Origin: Aquanectria penicillioides
Taxonomy: Eukaryota > Ascomycota > Sordariomycetes > Hypocreales > Nectriaceae
Direction: 5' to 3'
Assembly: GCA_003415625.1 (NCBI GenBank)
Contig: PYIU01000001.1
Span: forward strand, 1,612,001-1,676,000
DNA: 64,000 nucleotides
The notes beneath the pieces are model-generated. The model did not search any database, was not told the origin of the DNA, and saw nothing but the letters and a program-made list of their open reading frames with translations. Position numbers and translations under genes: made by a program. Shown here in pieces: positions 33,724 through 45,866 of the stretch (its first letter is position 1; each line of letters starts with the position of its first letter).

Positions 33724-35376
33724 CAAGCCCAGTCTCTTGCTCTGCCTATTATATTTTGGGTGAGGCTTCGAGACATTGGCGGGATTACGGACATGCAGTG
33801 TAGCACATGGAGAGGGGTTCGCTCAAAAAAGGAAATGGCTCTGCGGAACTGAGAGCGCAGCCTGATTTTTCGAAGGTGAGCAACAAAGTCAACGTAGTAA
33901 GTGAATTACATGCAATCTGCCACAGCCTGATTGTTGAATTTCAAATTGCGCGTTGAATAAAAGAGTAATCGGGGGGGAGAAAAAAACATTCTACTCCCGG
34001 GAACCCGTTGTTGTCCACTAGCTTCCTTTGCAAGAACCATGTCGAATCGATGGCAGTCATTCGACCAGTTAGCCAAGGCCATAATACAAGCAAATGTTAT
34101 AGCTGTACAATGAAATCTTATCTTTTCTTTTAGTCACAAGAGCTCGAAGAAGAGGGCTGGCGCTGGAGCTGATGTGGCCCCTTGAGGCTGCAGATTCCGA
34201 ACAGCCGACATGCTTCAAATGTGCAAAAGATGAGAAGCCAATTACACATGAGGATCCAGCCACCACTGGGTGGATGAACTATTTGCCCCCTCTCGCGCAG
34301 CCTGCTTGTGCCTCATGCACTTGCGGAAAAACCCACGTTGTCTCACCCCAGAATCGGGACAAGGAGAGGTGGTCAGGGAAGCACAAACGGAGAAGATTAA
34401 AGAATGAAAGATCCACAGTGATTTTGTATTGTGTCTTGGCGAGGAAGGAAGAAGATCTGGGCCAAAATCGCTCAATGTCTCCCGCAGTGATAAGAACAAC
34501 CTCGCAGCCCACTTGACTATCGCTGCTTAGCCCCCAACCCCTTCCCCTGCTCCGAGCTGAGCTATTGGTAACATTGGCGTAATCATGAAGCCCTTTTCGG
34601 CAAAAACGCATATGCGATATTCTCGTACGCCGGAGTGGCTAGGCAAACTCGGGAAGAGTCATACCCGTCGTGACCAGGCCGCACATCGGTTTCTCCGGTT
34701 GCCAGTTGTATTGGGATTTCAACCGCGATAAGGGCGAGAACTGAATGGACGCCTCGTCGGTCACCTCGTCAATCAATCAAAGGCTTCTCAAATGTCACTA
34801 GGACTTCACCATCCAAACCGTTTTTTCCTGTCTCAGCCACAAGGCAACATCTTGCCGATTTGTCACCAAGGCGATTACATGCACGAGCGTTGATACTCAT
34901 AGAAAAGCTGTACCAGTACTCTATCTTGCCAGTAATGCCCCAAAATCTATTCTACTCAAAATATTTCCATCAACATGTCATCCAAGCTTCTCACTCGTCT
35001 CATGATCAACTAAGCCGCGACATTCACAAGGGAATTGATTTCATGTGTAGGGTATATGAAAATGCGGGGAAATCCAAGAGGACCAAGCCCCACAGTGACC
35101 GAGACATGGATCGCGATGAGCTGGCAGGGGTCGCATTTTGATGGCCCATTTTCCAAGCTTCCAAAGTTAAGTCGCAATCTGATTTGTAATGATTATATCC
35201 CTGCTCAGCCGATGCTGTAGATCCTAAGCAAGTTGAATGCCCCAGCACGTGAACCCGTTCTCTCAGACTGCTGTCACCCCCCAGAAGAGAAATCTGCCGC
35301 TCCATTGGCCATCCCAATTCCGCAAGTTGCTGCCACTTACCCGAATCACAGTTGGACCTTGCAGCCAGAAAGTACC
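33724..35376. other. 1.65 kb gene-free region
   Basis: Open frames here (longest about 120 codons) show no conserved motif and overlap one another on both strands. A run of GGGGGGG lies near 33970. The right end carries the promoter of the small Zn2Cys6 regulator. Confidence 0.45.
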
Positions 35377-37021
35377 ATGCCCCGCCCATTAAAGAAGGGC
35401 TCTTGGTCTGTTAAAATATCCGGAATCTCATATCTTACGGCCGAGAACCCGTTGCTGACTCTTCGTAGCAATACATGTCGGCGGCGCAAGCTGAAATGTT
35501 TGTCTCAGCCTTACCTTCCAGCTCCTCTATTTCTTGAGACATCTGCCTGACTGCCGGACACAAGGTGATGAACAAAGGCCGGTATGCCAGCAATGCAAGA
35601 AATCGAACCGTTTCTGCGACAGGTCGGAGATATCACTCCAAATCCGCCCATCGTCCTTTGAGGATCGAACAGGTGAGGTTGCATAGCCAAGATTGTCTTG
35701 CCAAAAGTTAACTGTGATCAAAGAGCTGGACCAGGTGGCCAAGAGGCCCCGCGGGGTGCTCAAAGACCAGAAAATCGCAACTTTGTTCAATAACTACATT
35801 GCCGATGTATCCAAATGGTATAACCTCAGTGACTCAGCATCGACATTCAGCACTACTGTTCCCCAAGCAGCTCTCGATGAGCCACTCTTATTCTACGCAA
35901 TCATTGCTCTCTCAGCGATGCACCTTTGCAAAACCATAGCTAGTAGCTATAGGTCGACAGCAGAGCTCTACCATGGAAGATGCGTTCAGCTACTGATTGC
36001 CCTCGACGAAAACGACGATGTGATGACTAACGGTGTGGCACTAGCAGCGACGTGTCTGCTCAGGTCCTATGAAATTCTTGGCAGTATGCTACCTGTCAAT
36101 TTCAATCGCATAACTCACCCATAGCTAACAGAGACTAGGCGACGTTGATCCAAACATGCACCTTCGCGGAGCATACTCCATGGTCTCCATTCAGAACTTG
36201 ATGTCTCAAGATATTCATCGTGGCCTTCTTGCCGCCGGTTTCTGGAACTATCTCCGAGAGGACATAACCTTCAGCCTCTTTGAGAAATGCCCACTAAAGA
36301 TGGACTTAGAGTCCATCTCTCCCATCTTTCCACATGAGTCGGATGAAGATTACCTAAACTCTATCACCCTCATCCTGGGCAAGACGATAAATCTGGCGTT
36401 CAATCAAGGCTTTAGAGGTCAAGACTGGAAAGACTCGCTGAAAGTACTTTTAGACTGGTCGTCAAAGTATCCCAACAGACTGAAGCCTTTTTCAACCTTA
36501 GCCCCCGGTGGACCTGCATCAAGTAATCTCTTTCCCCAGATGTGGTTCCTTCAACCATGTCACGGTATGTCGCACAATCCATTATCTCTTAAGATGCATA
36601 ACTGAAAGGTTTCAGCGGCTTCGATGCATTACTATCTTGCCATAGTCCTGATTTTAGGGGTCTACGCAACATCAGATCGATTTCCGGACCTTGGTTCCCT
36701 CCAACTACTTGGTCTTGAAGTGAATTCCAGAGATGAACTTCTCGAGACTCTAGCACTCTACATATGCGGGATTGCCTTCGCAGCCAAGACACCATCTGTG
36801 ATTGTCAACGCATTTGGTCCAATATCTTACTGTATGTGTCATTGGTGCCGTATGGAGCTCTAGTTAACTAGGTCTTAGCTGGCAGATTTATTAGGTCCGA
36901 CGCTGTTCGCCGGGAGCTTTCTCGGCACCTCCTGGGTTGCAAATCCAACATTGGATGGCCAGTTCAAAGAATTATCCACAACCTAGAAGAGTCTTGGAAA
37001 GCCGAGGTGATTTGTCGCTGA
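35377..37021 (+). CDS. Zn2Cys6 transcription factor, compact type
   Basis: Seven exons (35377-35405, 35469-35497, 35565-35672, 35724-36083, 36139-36564, 36616-36831, 36879-37021) give 436 residues. The zinc cluster (Cys10, 13, 20, 27, 30, 37) is split over three very short exons: two 29-bp exons encode the first half. Splicing with donors GTCTGT and GTTTGT rebuilds SCNTCRRRKLKC and CDEQRPVCQQCKKSNRFC, so these weak donors are probably real. A fungal_trans_2-like helical region follows (LFYAIIALSAMHLC, ATCLLRSYEIL, then GFWNYLREDI). The protein resembles local regulators of secondary-metabolite or catabolic clusters. The dioxygenase gene lies 215 bp downstream on the same strand. Confidence 0.85.
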
Positions 37022-37235
37022 GAGATCGCTCAGGCGGCACATCGATAGGCAAGATGGGGGTCAGTTTTGGTATTCGACTAACTGTTTACGGAAAGGTATC
37101 CCGAGCTCGGAATACCTCCACACTTACCAAAATAAAGACAAAAACTATATAAAGAAACAATCATATCTTGACTCAAATCATGATTTCCTGTCCCCTTCAT
37201 TATTTAGGGCAATCTTGTTCCGTTTATTACTCGAA

Positions 37236-38302
37236 ATGACTTCTCTGCTCCACATGCGTCGAGTGGTGCCGAATCTGGCCAAAGGAAGACGAATCTTTGC
37301 ATCGACCCCAACCACACGGCTAGGTATTGTTCAGCCCTCTGCTGCAGAAGTCAAAAGTTTAGCACTTAGTGCCAGGAATTTGGAGACAGCTGTGAGACAC
37401 ATACATGAAGATGGCCTGGTTGTGGTCGAAGACGTTGTCCCGCACGAGCACCTCGACTTCTTGAATAAGAGAATGGTGCAGGATGCCAAGACGCTTCAAG
37501 CTCGAGGTGAAGAAGGCCCTTTTAACTACAACAAGGGCAACATACAACAAGATGCACCACCGATAGCGCAGTATTTCTTCTCATCTATCTTTGCAAGTAT
37601 GTCTTGGGCTATGTACCTTTCTCCATATTGAGATCCATTGAATGTTGCTAACAATTAATCAAAGATCCCATAGCAACCCAGATTACATCCGCAGTCCTCG
37701 GCCCACGTCCTAAATGGACTTTTTGTTCCGCAAATTCAGCTATGCCAGGGTTTCCTGGAGAGAGACCTCTGAGACAACCAGTTCACTCTGACGCTGATTT
37801 TGCCCATCCGTCACACCCATTCGCCCTGGTGATCAATGTGCCCTTAGTTACCACTACTCCTAAAAATGGATCTACCGAGATCTGGCTTGGCACTCATACA
37901 CAATCCGGAGTTGAAGGGCAGGACGGCGCTCACGGGGAACGGGCGAGTGGCCGCATCAAAGAAGTTCTTCTTCACGAACGACAGAAGCTCGCGTCGCCCG
38001 TGCAGCCCATTGTCAAGAAAGGCAGCATCGTAGTGCGTGATCTCAGACTGTGGCATGCGGGGATGCCCAATTTAACAGGAGAAATCAGAGTCATGTTAGC
38101 CATGATACACTTTGCGCCATGGTATCGCAACAGGATGCGGCTGCAATTTGGCGAGGACATCAAACCTGTACTCGAAAAGTTGGATCAAGAGGGAATGTTG
38201 GGATTGGAAGTTCCTGTAGACTGGGCGAGCACTCAGGAAGTGATGAACGGCTACTTGAACCGGGGGTTTGGAAATAGCTACGACTTTGATCAAGAGCGTT
38301 GA
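37236..38302 (+). CDS. Phytanoyl-CoA dioxygenase-like Fe(II)/2-oxoglutarate oxygenase (PhyH family)
   Basis: Two exons (37236-37596, 37665-38302) give 332 residues. Iron ligands are the H-X-D of QPVHSDADF and the distal histidine of RLWHAGMPN, and the 2-oxoglutarate arginine is in GEIRVML. DGLVVVEDVVPHEHLD near residue 60 is the usual N-terminal start of the fold. Such fungal enzymes hydroxylate or rearrange small molecules, often in secondary metabolism. The frame extends upstream to a TTG at 37215, but the first ATG is 37236. The N-terminus (SLLHMRRVVPNLAKGRR) could be a mitochondrial targeting sequence. Pairing with the preceding Zn2Cys6 gene suggests local regulation. Confidence 0.88.
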
Positions 38303-38724
38303 TGGTTGTGACGCCGTTGCCGTTGCCACGGAGCTACGGGAGCCAAACTTTCTATGACGTAGGTTTGAAGTCACCACTTTTGGGGCCGGGCTTTGAGCAT
38401 ACCCGAGACATCAGTGACCTTCGGCTTCGGACAGGCCATGCGTGCGAATTGAGAATTGAGAGTCGCAATGATAGGTAGACGTCTGAAGCGACTTTTACAT
38501 CGTAATGATTTGTCTATGTCCATGTGTGCCAATTACATCCAATACAATATAAACGAATTACAACCCGAGGACACGTTCGTCATGTACCGAAATAAACGCG
38601 TCCAACTCCCCAATGTTCGATTCTTTCAAAGCTCCCATGAAGTCCCATAAAATTCCAAAACCCGCCCGATTATGCAGATGTTTTAAACGGTGTTGTGTGC
38701 TGTCCCCGGCTGCAGCGGCGCAGC
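38303..38724. other. Short intergenic region
   Basis: 422 bp between the 3' ends of the dioxygenase and the convergent small Cys/Ser-rich protein gene. Nothing else is visible. Confidence 0.4.
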
Positions 38725-39288
38725 TTAGATCTGGAAAGCGCCGAAAATGGTGGCGGAGAAGAGCAGGGTGCCGATGACAACACCAGCGGTGCTCACAAAG
38801 TGCTGGGGCTGGACGCCAGCAGCAGCGTTGCCGGTGCCGGACGAGGTGGACTTGGCGGTCGAGGAAGAGCCGGTGCCAGTGGAGTCGCCGGTCTTGGAGG
38901 CCGAGTCAGAGTCGCCGGTGGCCTTGGAGCCGGCGGAGTGGATGACGCTGGCGGTAGCGGTGCTGGCGACACCACCGGTGCCGGAAGCGGTGGCAGTGGA
39001 GATGGCAGTGTCGTTGACGTTGTAGAAGACCTCGTACGAGGCAACACCGGCCTTCTTCAAGCAGTCACCGAGCTCCGCGGCGGTCTGGTCGATAGCGAGG
39101 CAGTAGAGGCCGCAGTTGTCGCGGTAGGCAACGACGTCGGCCTTGCCACAGCACGAGATCATGACCTCGGTGTGGTTACCGCCGTAGGGGACACCGGCGG
39201 CGGCATCCTTGGTGGGGATGTCGTAGAGGAGAGGACCGCAAGAGGCGGCGGAAGAAGTGGTGGCGACAGCGGAGGTGGTGGAAGACAT
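38725..39288 (-). CDS. Unrecognised small Cys-containing, Ser/Thr/Ala-rich protein with a C-terminal hydrophobic anchor
   Basis: A single exon of 187 residues. The N-terminal half holds six cysteines in about 65 residues (SCGPLL, SCCGKADVV, NCGLYCLAI, DCLKKAG). This is followed by a Ser/Thr/Ala/Gly-rich linker of about 65 residues and a final hydrophobic segment (FVSTAGVVIGTLLFSATIFG). There is no N-terminal signal peptide, and no upstream in-frame exon was found. Codon choice is very strongly biased to C-ending codons, and the minus-strand leader is long and pyrimidine-rich, both signs of high expression in fungi. It could be a tail-anchored or GPI-like surface protein of a conserved fungal family. 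I do not recognise its function. Confidence 0.78.
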   Translation of the reverse strand: MSSTTSAVATTSSAASCGPLLYDIPTKDAAAGVPYGGNHTEVMISCCGKADVVAYRDNCGLYCLAIDQTAAELGDCLKKAGVASYEVFYNVNDTAISTATASGTGGVASTATASVIHSAGSKATGDSDSASKTGDSTGTGSSSTAKSTSSGTGNAAAGVQPQHFVSTAGVVIGTLLFSATIFGAFQI

Positions 39289-41263
39289 GGTGATTGATGG
39301 TTGAGATTAAGGTTAAGGCGACGTGAGGATGTCGTATTAGAGAGGATGTACGGTTGGATGGATGAAGCGATTGTGCAGGAGTTCAGGGAAAAGGGAGAAG
39401 GAAAAAAAAATTCCAGACACGAACGAGAGAGATGAACTGCAAGGGCCAAGCAAATGCACACCAGGGAGCAAGCAACCAGCAACGGGGGAAAAGCAATGGA
39501 GACAGCAGAAGCGAGAGCTCAAAACAAGCCCTTGCTCTTTGGTCTGACGTCCTGGCTGAAATATTTAATCAAAACAAACCCACCACCCCCTGAACGGGCT
39601 TAGTCGAGGAGCCAGGCTGAGTACAGCCCTATTAATAGGCTGCACTGTGCCTGGGTTGGCTCACCGCGGGCTTAGCGCGCCTGGCGATCCGCAGCTTGTT
39701 CGTATTCATCCTTGTCTGGCTGGGACGGACAACCGGTTGCCTTGCCATCTGGGGGAAGCAAAGAGAGTGCGCTGTGGATATTGATACTGTGCTGTGCTAG
39801 CCTAGGTAGCCAGCTATCCGTACATTCAGGAGGTCCAAGATGAAACTGGACACACCAACAAGGGACCGGGGCCATGCTGTGCAGCTCATTGTACATACAT
39901 ACCTACCTACATAGTACAGACACACATAGTTACGCCCTCCTGCAGAATTTAAGATGGAAGCTCTTCCCGCCGCCCAATGTTCCAACGCCTAGAGGGAATA
40001 TGTATGCACTGAGCTGCCCTGTCTCAAATTGTGTCTGGCTCACATCGCAATCACCCAGCCGTTCTGTCTTGTCCCACCACGGCAAAACGAGGCACCACCA
40101 CCAGCTAGACAGTGCATATTACAGTGCTCTCATCCCTCATCGCCTCGCCCCCCTCATCCATCCACCAGCCGCTGTTGGCCGTTGGACTGGTGCTTACTGT
40201 CAGGCTCATCCATGCATCATCCCTCTAATTTGTTAGCGAACGAGAATTACTGGGGAATCATGATTACCCACTGAAAAAAAGTGATGGGCCGCCCCCCAAA
40301 TCCTGCTTCAGGCGACGGTCCAAGCTCTTGGATGCTACGACCAAAAGTCCAATTCTTCTCACTCTAGCACTGGCTTGCATGCTGCAACGCCAAATGCCAA
40401 AAGCTATCCCTTTGGCTGCGGTAAGGCTCCAGATATGTACCGATATAGAAGTAGGCAAGAACCTGCCTCTTGGCGTCCCCCATCGCACTGAGGACGCGTC
40501 ATTGCCAACTCAGGAGCGCGTCGTGCAGCACCTCAGCTTGGCCCAGAACTTGTGCTGCATAACAGTGCGTTGCTCTACTCCGTATGGGCCACTCCCAACT
40601 GTGCACAGTGTGGAGCCCTGGAGTTCCTGGAGCAAACCATGACCAACTCCTCTTTTTTTTTGTGTTGCCGGCTTCCGCTTCATCCCCAAGGCTATCCAGC
40701 CCCAGTAGGTTACCCGTTATCCACAAGGCTCTCTGGTCATCACATGACGTCACATGTCATGGTGAGCTGCAATTTCTCTTTGCAAGACACGAACCGTCAC
40801 TCGCGAACACGTTCGGGACCGTAAGCATTTAAATTACCCGTCATCACTATTTCCCGTTTTCTTCTACGCGAAATCCCCTTACTATAGACCTTTACATGGC
40901 CTTGTTAGCTGCCAACAATGATATGATGTCCTGCTACCCACTTATCGCGAGGTGATCGGTCCGGCTTCATCCTCAACCGCGTTTGTCGCCGTGTAATTCT
41001 CAGCAGGCCTTAAGACGAAATCACAAGATGGCAGAATACCTGTGTGATTATTTCCATATGTTTCCCAGTCAAAAGGCAAATCTTAACTACTATCCTATTC
41101 TTGACACAACCTACGACAAGGAGAGACGGAGATATAGGTTAGGGAGTTTAAGACGATCGAAATTTAAGAAAGCAACCGTGACGAGTGCTTTCAATATCTG
41201 TAGACACAATATGAAGACAGGTATAATTAAATTTAATCATGGCAAATTCCAACATCTGTTCTA
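39289..41263. other. 2 kb intergenic region with a pyrimidine-rich leader
   Basis: The first 260 bp (minus-strand leader of the upstream gene) are strongly CT-rich. A small TACATACATACCTACCTACATA repeat lies at about 39890-39912. The remainder shows only unsupported, mutually overlapping open frames. A TGACGTCAC-like CRE motif occurs at about 40744. Confidence 0.45.
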
Positions 41264-43004
41264 TCAATTCTCCAGTGAGTAAAACTCCAACTCAGCAATC
41301 ATTGTCCTTGCCGGGATTGTAACGCAAATCGGAAATCCTCCATAGTCGGGGTCTTCATTGGGCATCATCGCACATAGACCACCCCGCGTCTCATCGCCAT
41401 TTAACCATTTACCAGTGCGAAGCTTTCCCGTTGCTTGATCATCAACAAGCTTTTCTTCAAAGCGCAAGATGCCCGTAAATCCTGCATTGGGGTTTAATGA
41501 CCGCGCCCGAACTTGGAATCCCCACCCAACAAGGAGGAAGACGCCGTTGCCGCGATCAATGACCATACCGGCACCAGGTCCGGGGCGACCGAATACAAAG
41601 CAGCGTTGGATAGTAATTTCATATTGGCCCCAGTGGCGAACCACCTCTTTGGAAGGATCTGTTCCATCTAGCCGCAGTTCGTCAAAGTAGAATCCGACTG
41701 ACGAGTTGCTTCTGCTCTGTGCGTCCAAGATGATTGACGAGACACTCTTGATAAGGCCGTAGTGCCTAGTAAATGGATTTTCGGTAGAGATAAGAGTGTC
41801 GATACCGAATGGCGAAACTCCAATGGCAGCGTAAGAAGCTAAGGCGACCCATATGCGGCGTGCACCATATTCGTCACGTCGTTGCTCCGGAATAAAGAGT
41901 GGCTGGTTTCGGTGTCGGTACTTGGCGCACGACGAAGAGTAGTTGGTAAGATAGATATCCGGGGAAATGAAGTCTAGGTTGGTGGCGAATTTCTGCCAGA
42001 TGTCCAGCACATTGCTTGTGCCACCACCGGAAGGATAATCGCCAGGTTCGCCTCCGCCGCCAACTACAACTGGGAAATCATTCTCTGAGTCTTCCCCTGC
42101 GTAGTTTAACCAGACGTTCGTATAATGAGGAATTGGATAGACCTTCTTGCCCTCGGCTGCTACCTCATTCAGGTAATGGGAATAGTGATATGCCATGAAC
42201 AGCTCATCGGCTCGGGGGTTATTCCCAAATACTGTTTCCCAGCTAGTGTTTGATCCTTTCCAGTCTGATTTGAACTTGGTTTTGGCAAGTTCCAACTTTA
42301 GGTCCGGGTGGAGTGACTCGAAGTCTTCCGATAAGAATTGCAACAGATCCTCTGGGACCGGTTCGAGGAACTTTTTGTTCGCCGCATCGCATCCATCTCG
42401 AGAATCACCCAACAGCCCAGTCTCATTTTCGACCTGGACCATCAACACAGTATGATGCCCATCATCGATATCCTTGATATGGGCCATCAACTTCCCGAAT
42501 GCTTTTGCATCAGCTTTTCGGCCCTCCGGATGGAAGATGGACAGAACGTCGCCGGTTTGCAAAACGCCACCTGCCTTTCTCAACTTGGCTCTTGGGAAAC
42601 GAACTGAATCCTTCTTCACCCATGCGGGAGTATACGTCGACAACCCTTTAATATGGTTAGTGAGATATTGCGCAGATGTGGCTGCTGGACGCGCCGTTTT
42701 TAAAAGACCCAAACCATAGCAGAACGAGATGCAGGCCGTGCTTTCGTGCTCGAAGAATAGTCTTATCAAGCTCTCCAAAGTCAAATTGACCCTCCACGGG
42801 TTCAATCATTTCCCACGAGACGGAGCCCAGTATGGTATTAATGTTGGTGTCGACCATGTTCTGCCAGACCGTATCCATGTACTCCGCATTGCTCAGGGAT
42901 GAATTTTGCAGCTCGCCCGCGAGCATGAGAAACGGTTTGCCATTGACAACTAGCTGTTTGGATGTCTCCGTTTCAATGAGGTGCGGGATGGTCTCTGCAG
43001 GCAT
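41264..43004 (-). CDS. GH35-type beta-galactosidase-like glycoside hydrolase (with DUF5597-like C-terminus)
   Basis: Two exons (43004-42695, 42645-41264) give 563 residues. The TIM-barrel start is seen in FLMLAGELQNSSLS, WEMIEPVEGQFDF and LVLLWFGSFKNG. The acid/base glutamate is in VQVENE near residue 178 and the nucleophile in FIPEQRRDE. A C-terminal beta domain follows. There is no signal peptide, so it probably acts inside the cell on imported beta-galactosides. The 49-bp intron starts with GC rather than GT (AACG-GCGCGT), although it has a clear CACTAAC branch site and AG end. Only this junction joins KNG to LSTYTPAWVKKD in the family register. A Zn2Cys6 regulator and a sugar transporter lie next to it. 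Confidence 0.88.
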
Positions 43005-43949
43005 TTTCGGGGACAGCTGATGCTACTCAGGAATTGGAAATTGATTGAGCCGAGATCGATGCAGTTGCAACTGAACATCTAGGATGGAGGGTCTGAAGCG
43101 CCCGATCTCATTTAAGGCACACCATCTATCGCCATTTGTCACCTCGCGTCATTTCCAGGCGTTGAGCCCGCAATCTCTGTATGTCATTACAGCAACGCGT
43201 TGTCCTGTACAATCCACCTGCGTCGGCTTTGGTGAAACTTGATTGGCTCATAACCCGCCGTTGGGGATTTCCCCGATGTTGTGTAGCGGGGTTCACGCTC
43301 TTCACCATCGAATAGTTAGCTTCGCCGGGAATTCAATATGCTCACTGGCTGAATCACCGGCGCCATTGTGACGGAATTCCATGCATCGTGGATACCAAAC
43401 GAGGGGAAATTTAGGCTAAATGATGCCTCGGACACTATTGTCCACATGCTAGGCAAGAACAGCGCATTGATTTGCGCGGGTTTGCACAGTATGCTGATCT
43501 GTCCCACGCCACTTGACTTACGAAGTATACGATGTTACGGGATCGGTGGCTTTGTCGTGTCACAATTACAAAGTCTGCATAGAATTCGCTCGTTCGATTT
43601 GTTGCATGGTTTAATGTGCACTTGGAAAATCCCACTAGAAAACTGAACGCTCGGGAACCCCAGCAAGGAAAGGCTTGGTATCAAGTGTAGGCAATGTAAC
43701 TGTAATCTTCCGATAAAATTAGAGGGAATTAAAATCCGTATATCTCCCTTGTCGGGCGAGTTCTCGTGTTCTAAACGAAAAGGCCTCCGATTCTAGGTGT
43801 GTCTCTGGTGGATCGATTTGCATCCTAGTCTCTTTGAGGGGGAGTGAGTGCTCTATTAAGAACCTCACCATCCAACCATCTAATCGATGAGCTTTCGAAT
43901 CCGTCGAAATGAGACACACGTTCTGAAATGTGACTAATCGATGGATCTA
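43005..43949. promoter_or_regulatory. Promoter region of the GH35 gene
   Basis: 945 bp between two minus-strand genes. It contains the 3' flank of the regulator and the upstream region of GH35. No coding feature was found and no specific operator could be assigned. Confidence 0.4.
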
Positions 43950-45429
43950 TCAAGTATCAGCTGCGTACAGGGGAATACCAGTGGTCGGGATCAGAACCAT
44001 TGATGTAATGATTGGCCAGTATTGCCGCAGCTCAATCAAAGCCTCAAAGTTTGCCTCGAGTTTAATGCGCGCTGGCTGGATCTCGGATTCTTCTCCAAAG
44101 AGCAGAGTATGGAGTAGCACAGACGACGAGACTATAGCCATATGGCCAACAGTGTGATAAATCACCTCGCAAGATTCCATCTGGCGGGATAAGCTGAGCA
44201 ATTGGCTAAAAGAAGACGCATGGTGTTTGCAGCGCAAAACATATTCCTGGTCCGTTGCTGAAGAGCTTGTCTGGTCTTCGAGAAACCGGAAGTATAGCAG
44301 TGTAGAATAGTGGTGATAGCCGACATGCAATGCAATGAAGGGCCCTCCTGTACCCTTGTCTCGGTGCCTGCGAAGGTTCGGGTGGCTCATTTGGACATCG
44401 ATCGGCAACGCCTCCCTCCATGCCTCTAGTTGGTGTGCGAGCGATCTAACAGCCATGTCTAGCTCTCCAGGCCGAGCGTCGCCATGAGCGCTACGGCGGT
44501 TCAGGTCCTGGATTGGACCAAACAAGTGCACCAGCGTGCTCATGTGGGCCCAGAGTCCGGGTTGCCAGGCATGATCGCGTGATGCTTGGTCGGGAGATAG
44601 CCCGCGGAACATGCTTTCGTCCATGGGGAGATCGGGTGACTGATCCGCATCCTTGATGTGGTTGGAGAGACCGATTCCTGAGAAACACCACCGGTCGGCC
44701 ATGTACAGAGACCACCAAATTCTCCGCTTGGTCTCTCGTGCAATGGATGAACCGCCTGACGTGCAGGCATTGAGCCCCATGATTTCAGCCATACTGTTAG
44801 CAATACCTGCTCGGCGTAAGCGGTGCTCAGAGCAGACGGTGAACACGAGGTCGGGCCTTACGAAAGAATAGTGCCTCAGAGGAATGGTTGCAGTTGGCGG
44901 CGCTGAGGTTGGCCAGCAAGATGCATGTCTGTATGTTTTCAAGACAAATGTTCTCGAGATCAGCCAGGACAAGCTTCTTCGACTTTGCTACCAAGGCCGT
45001 TTCCCAGGACTGGGCGTTGGGGTGGGCCGCAAACCTGGACCCGGTAGCGCATATTGCATAGAGCAACGCCTTGTTCATTTCCGCATAGCGCACCTGTGCG
45101 AGCAAGGTTGGCGGATGGAAGATGCTGTGTGGTCTATCGTGGATTTTATCCAAGTAAAGCTTTACAAGCTCCTCTGTCAAGTCCTGAGACAACTCACGCA
45201 GGATCAGGTCATCCGATTCTTGGAGTTCCTGGGCGCAAGCTGGTCCCCCCTCGCTATCGCTTGACGGAACTGGCTTAGGAACCAGAGATATTTGTCCCAA
45301 TTTTGAACGTGACTTGTTCGGACATACCAGCCCCCTCCTGCGGCATTGTTCGCATTGGTCCCCGAATCTCTCACGGGTGCATTTCCGCTTGCTGACACGA
45401 CAATTGCGACATGCTTTGGCGACTTTCAT
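43950..45429 (-). CDS. Zn2Cys6 transcription factor next to GH35 and sugar transporter
   Basis: Two exons (45429-44862, 44806-43950) give 474 residues. The zinc cluster is at the N-terminus, with Cys7, 10, 17, 26, 29 and 36 (C-X2-C-X6-C-X8-C-X2-C-X6-C). The fungal_trans region has DRPHSIFHPPTLL, ALLYAICATGSRFA, IANSMAEIMGLN and ETKRRIWWSLYMADRW. The open frame extends upstream to an ATG at 45639, but the extra 70 residues look like translated promoter, so I chose the ATG at 45429 just before the zinc cluster. The gene is divergent from the transporter at 45867 (437 bp apart) and same-strand with GH35, which suggests it controls beta-galactoside use. Confidence 0.87.
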
Positions 45430-45866
45430 ATGGAAATGGGGGTACGAGATCCCAAACTCAATCAGGAGACAGAGTGTCGGTAGTAGGAATTCGCGGTGGT
45501 CAAGTGAGTAAATATGCCGGGCGAAGTTGGTAGATTGGGAGCGTCCCTGTTCAAGCCCATTTTTGCAACGGGAATGACGAGTTATGTATGGCTGGTTCCC
45601 CGTCGTACGGGGAGGGATGCGTTTCCCCGCACTGATCATGATTCCCGAGTGGAGACTTTACCCCGGACCAACTTGCAGGACGTTTCCATCTAGCCACAAT
45701 GGGAGGACCTGATGGTATTATTGATCAGGGGCGTTTTCGTGTTGTTTGGTTGAGTCGTTTGCTCATGGCCGGGAGCATCTTTAAAACCGACCGCACAGCC
45801 TACTCCATGTGAAAGGTCAGGTCAAAATAGTCTCCCAACTGGTTACGTCTCCGGTCCTTGTCAAAG
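45430..45866. promoter_or_regulatory. Divergent promoter of regulator and sugar transporter
   Basis: 437 bp. It holds an interrupted palindrome CCCCGT-CGT-ACGGGG at 45598-45612, which could be a zinc-cluster operator, and candidate CRE1 sites CCCCGC (45625-45630) and CCCCGG (45661-45666). The layout fits glucose repression plus specific induction; this is inferred from motifs only. Confidence 0.5.

Noticed and set aside
34172..34516. 114-codon open frame with several cysteines
   Set aside because: Cysteines do not form a known finger and overlapping frames on the other strand are equally long.
38695..39297. 200-codon Gly/Ala-rich open frame on + opposite the small Cys/Ser-rich gene
   Set aside because: Low-complexity shadow caused by GC-rich codon bias of the minus-strand gene.
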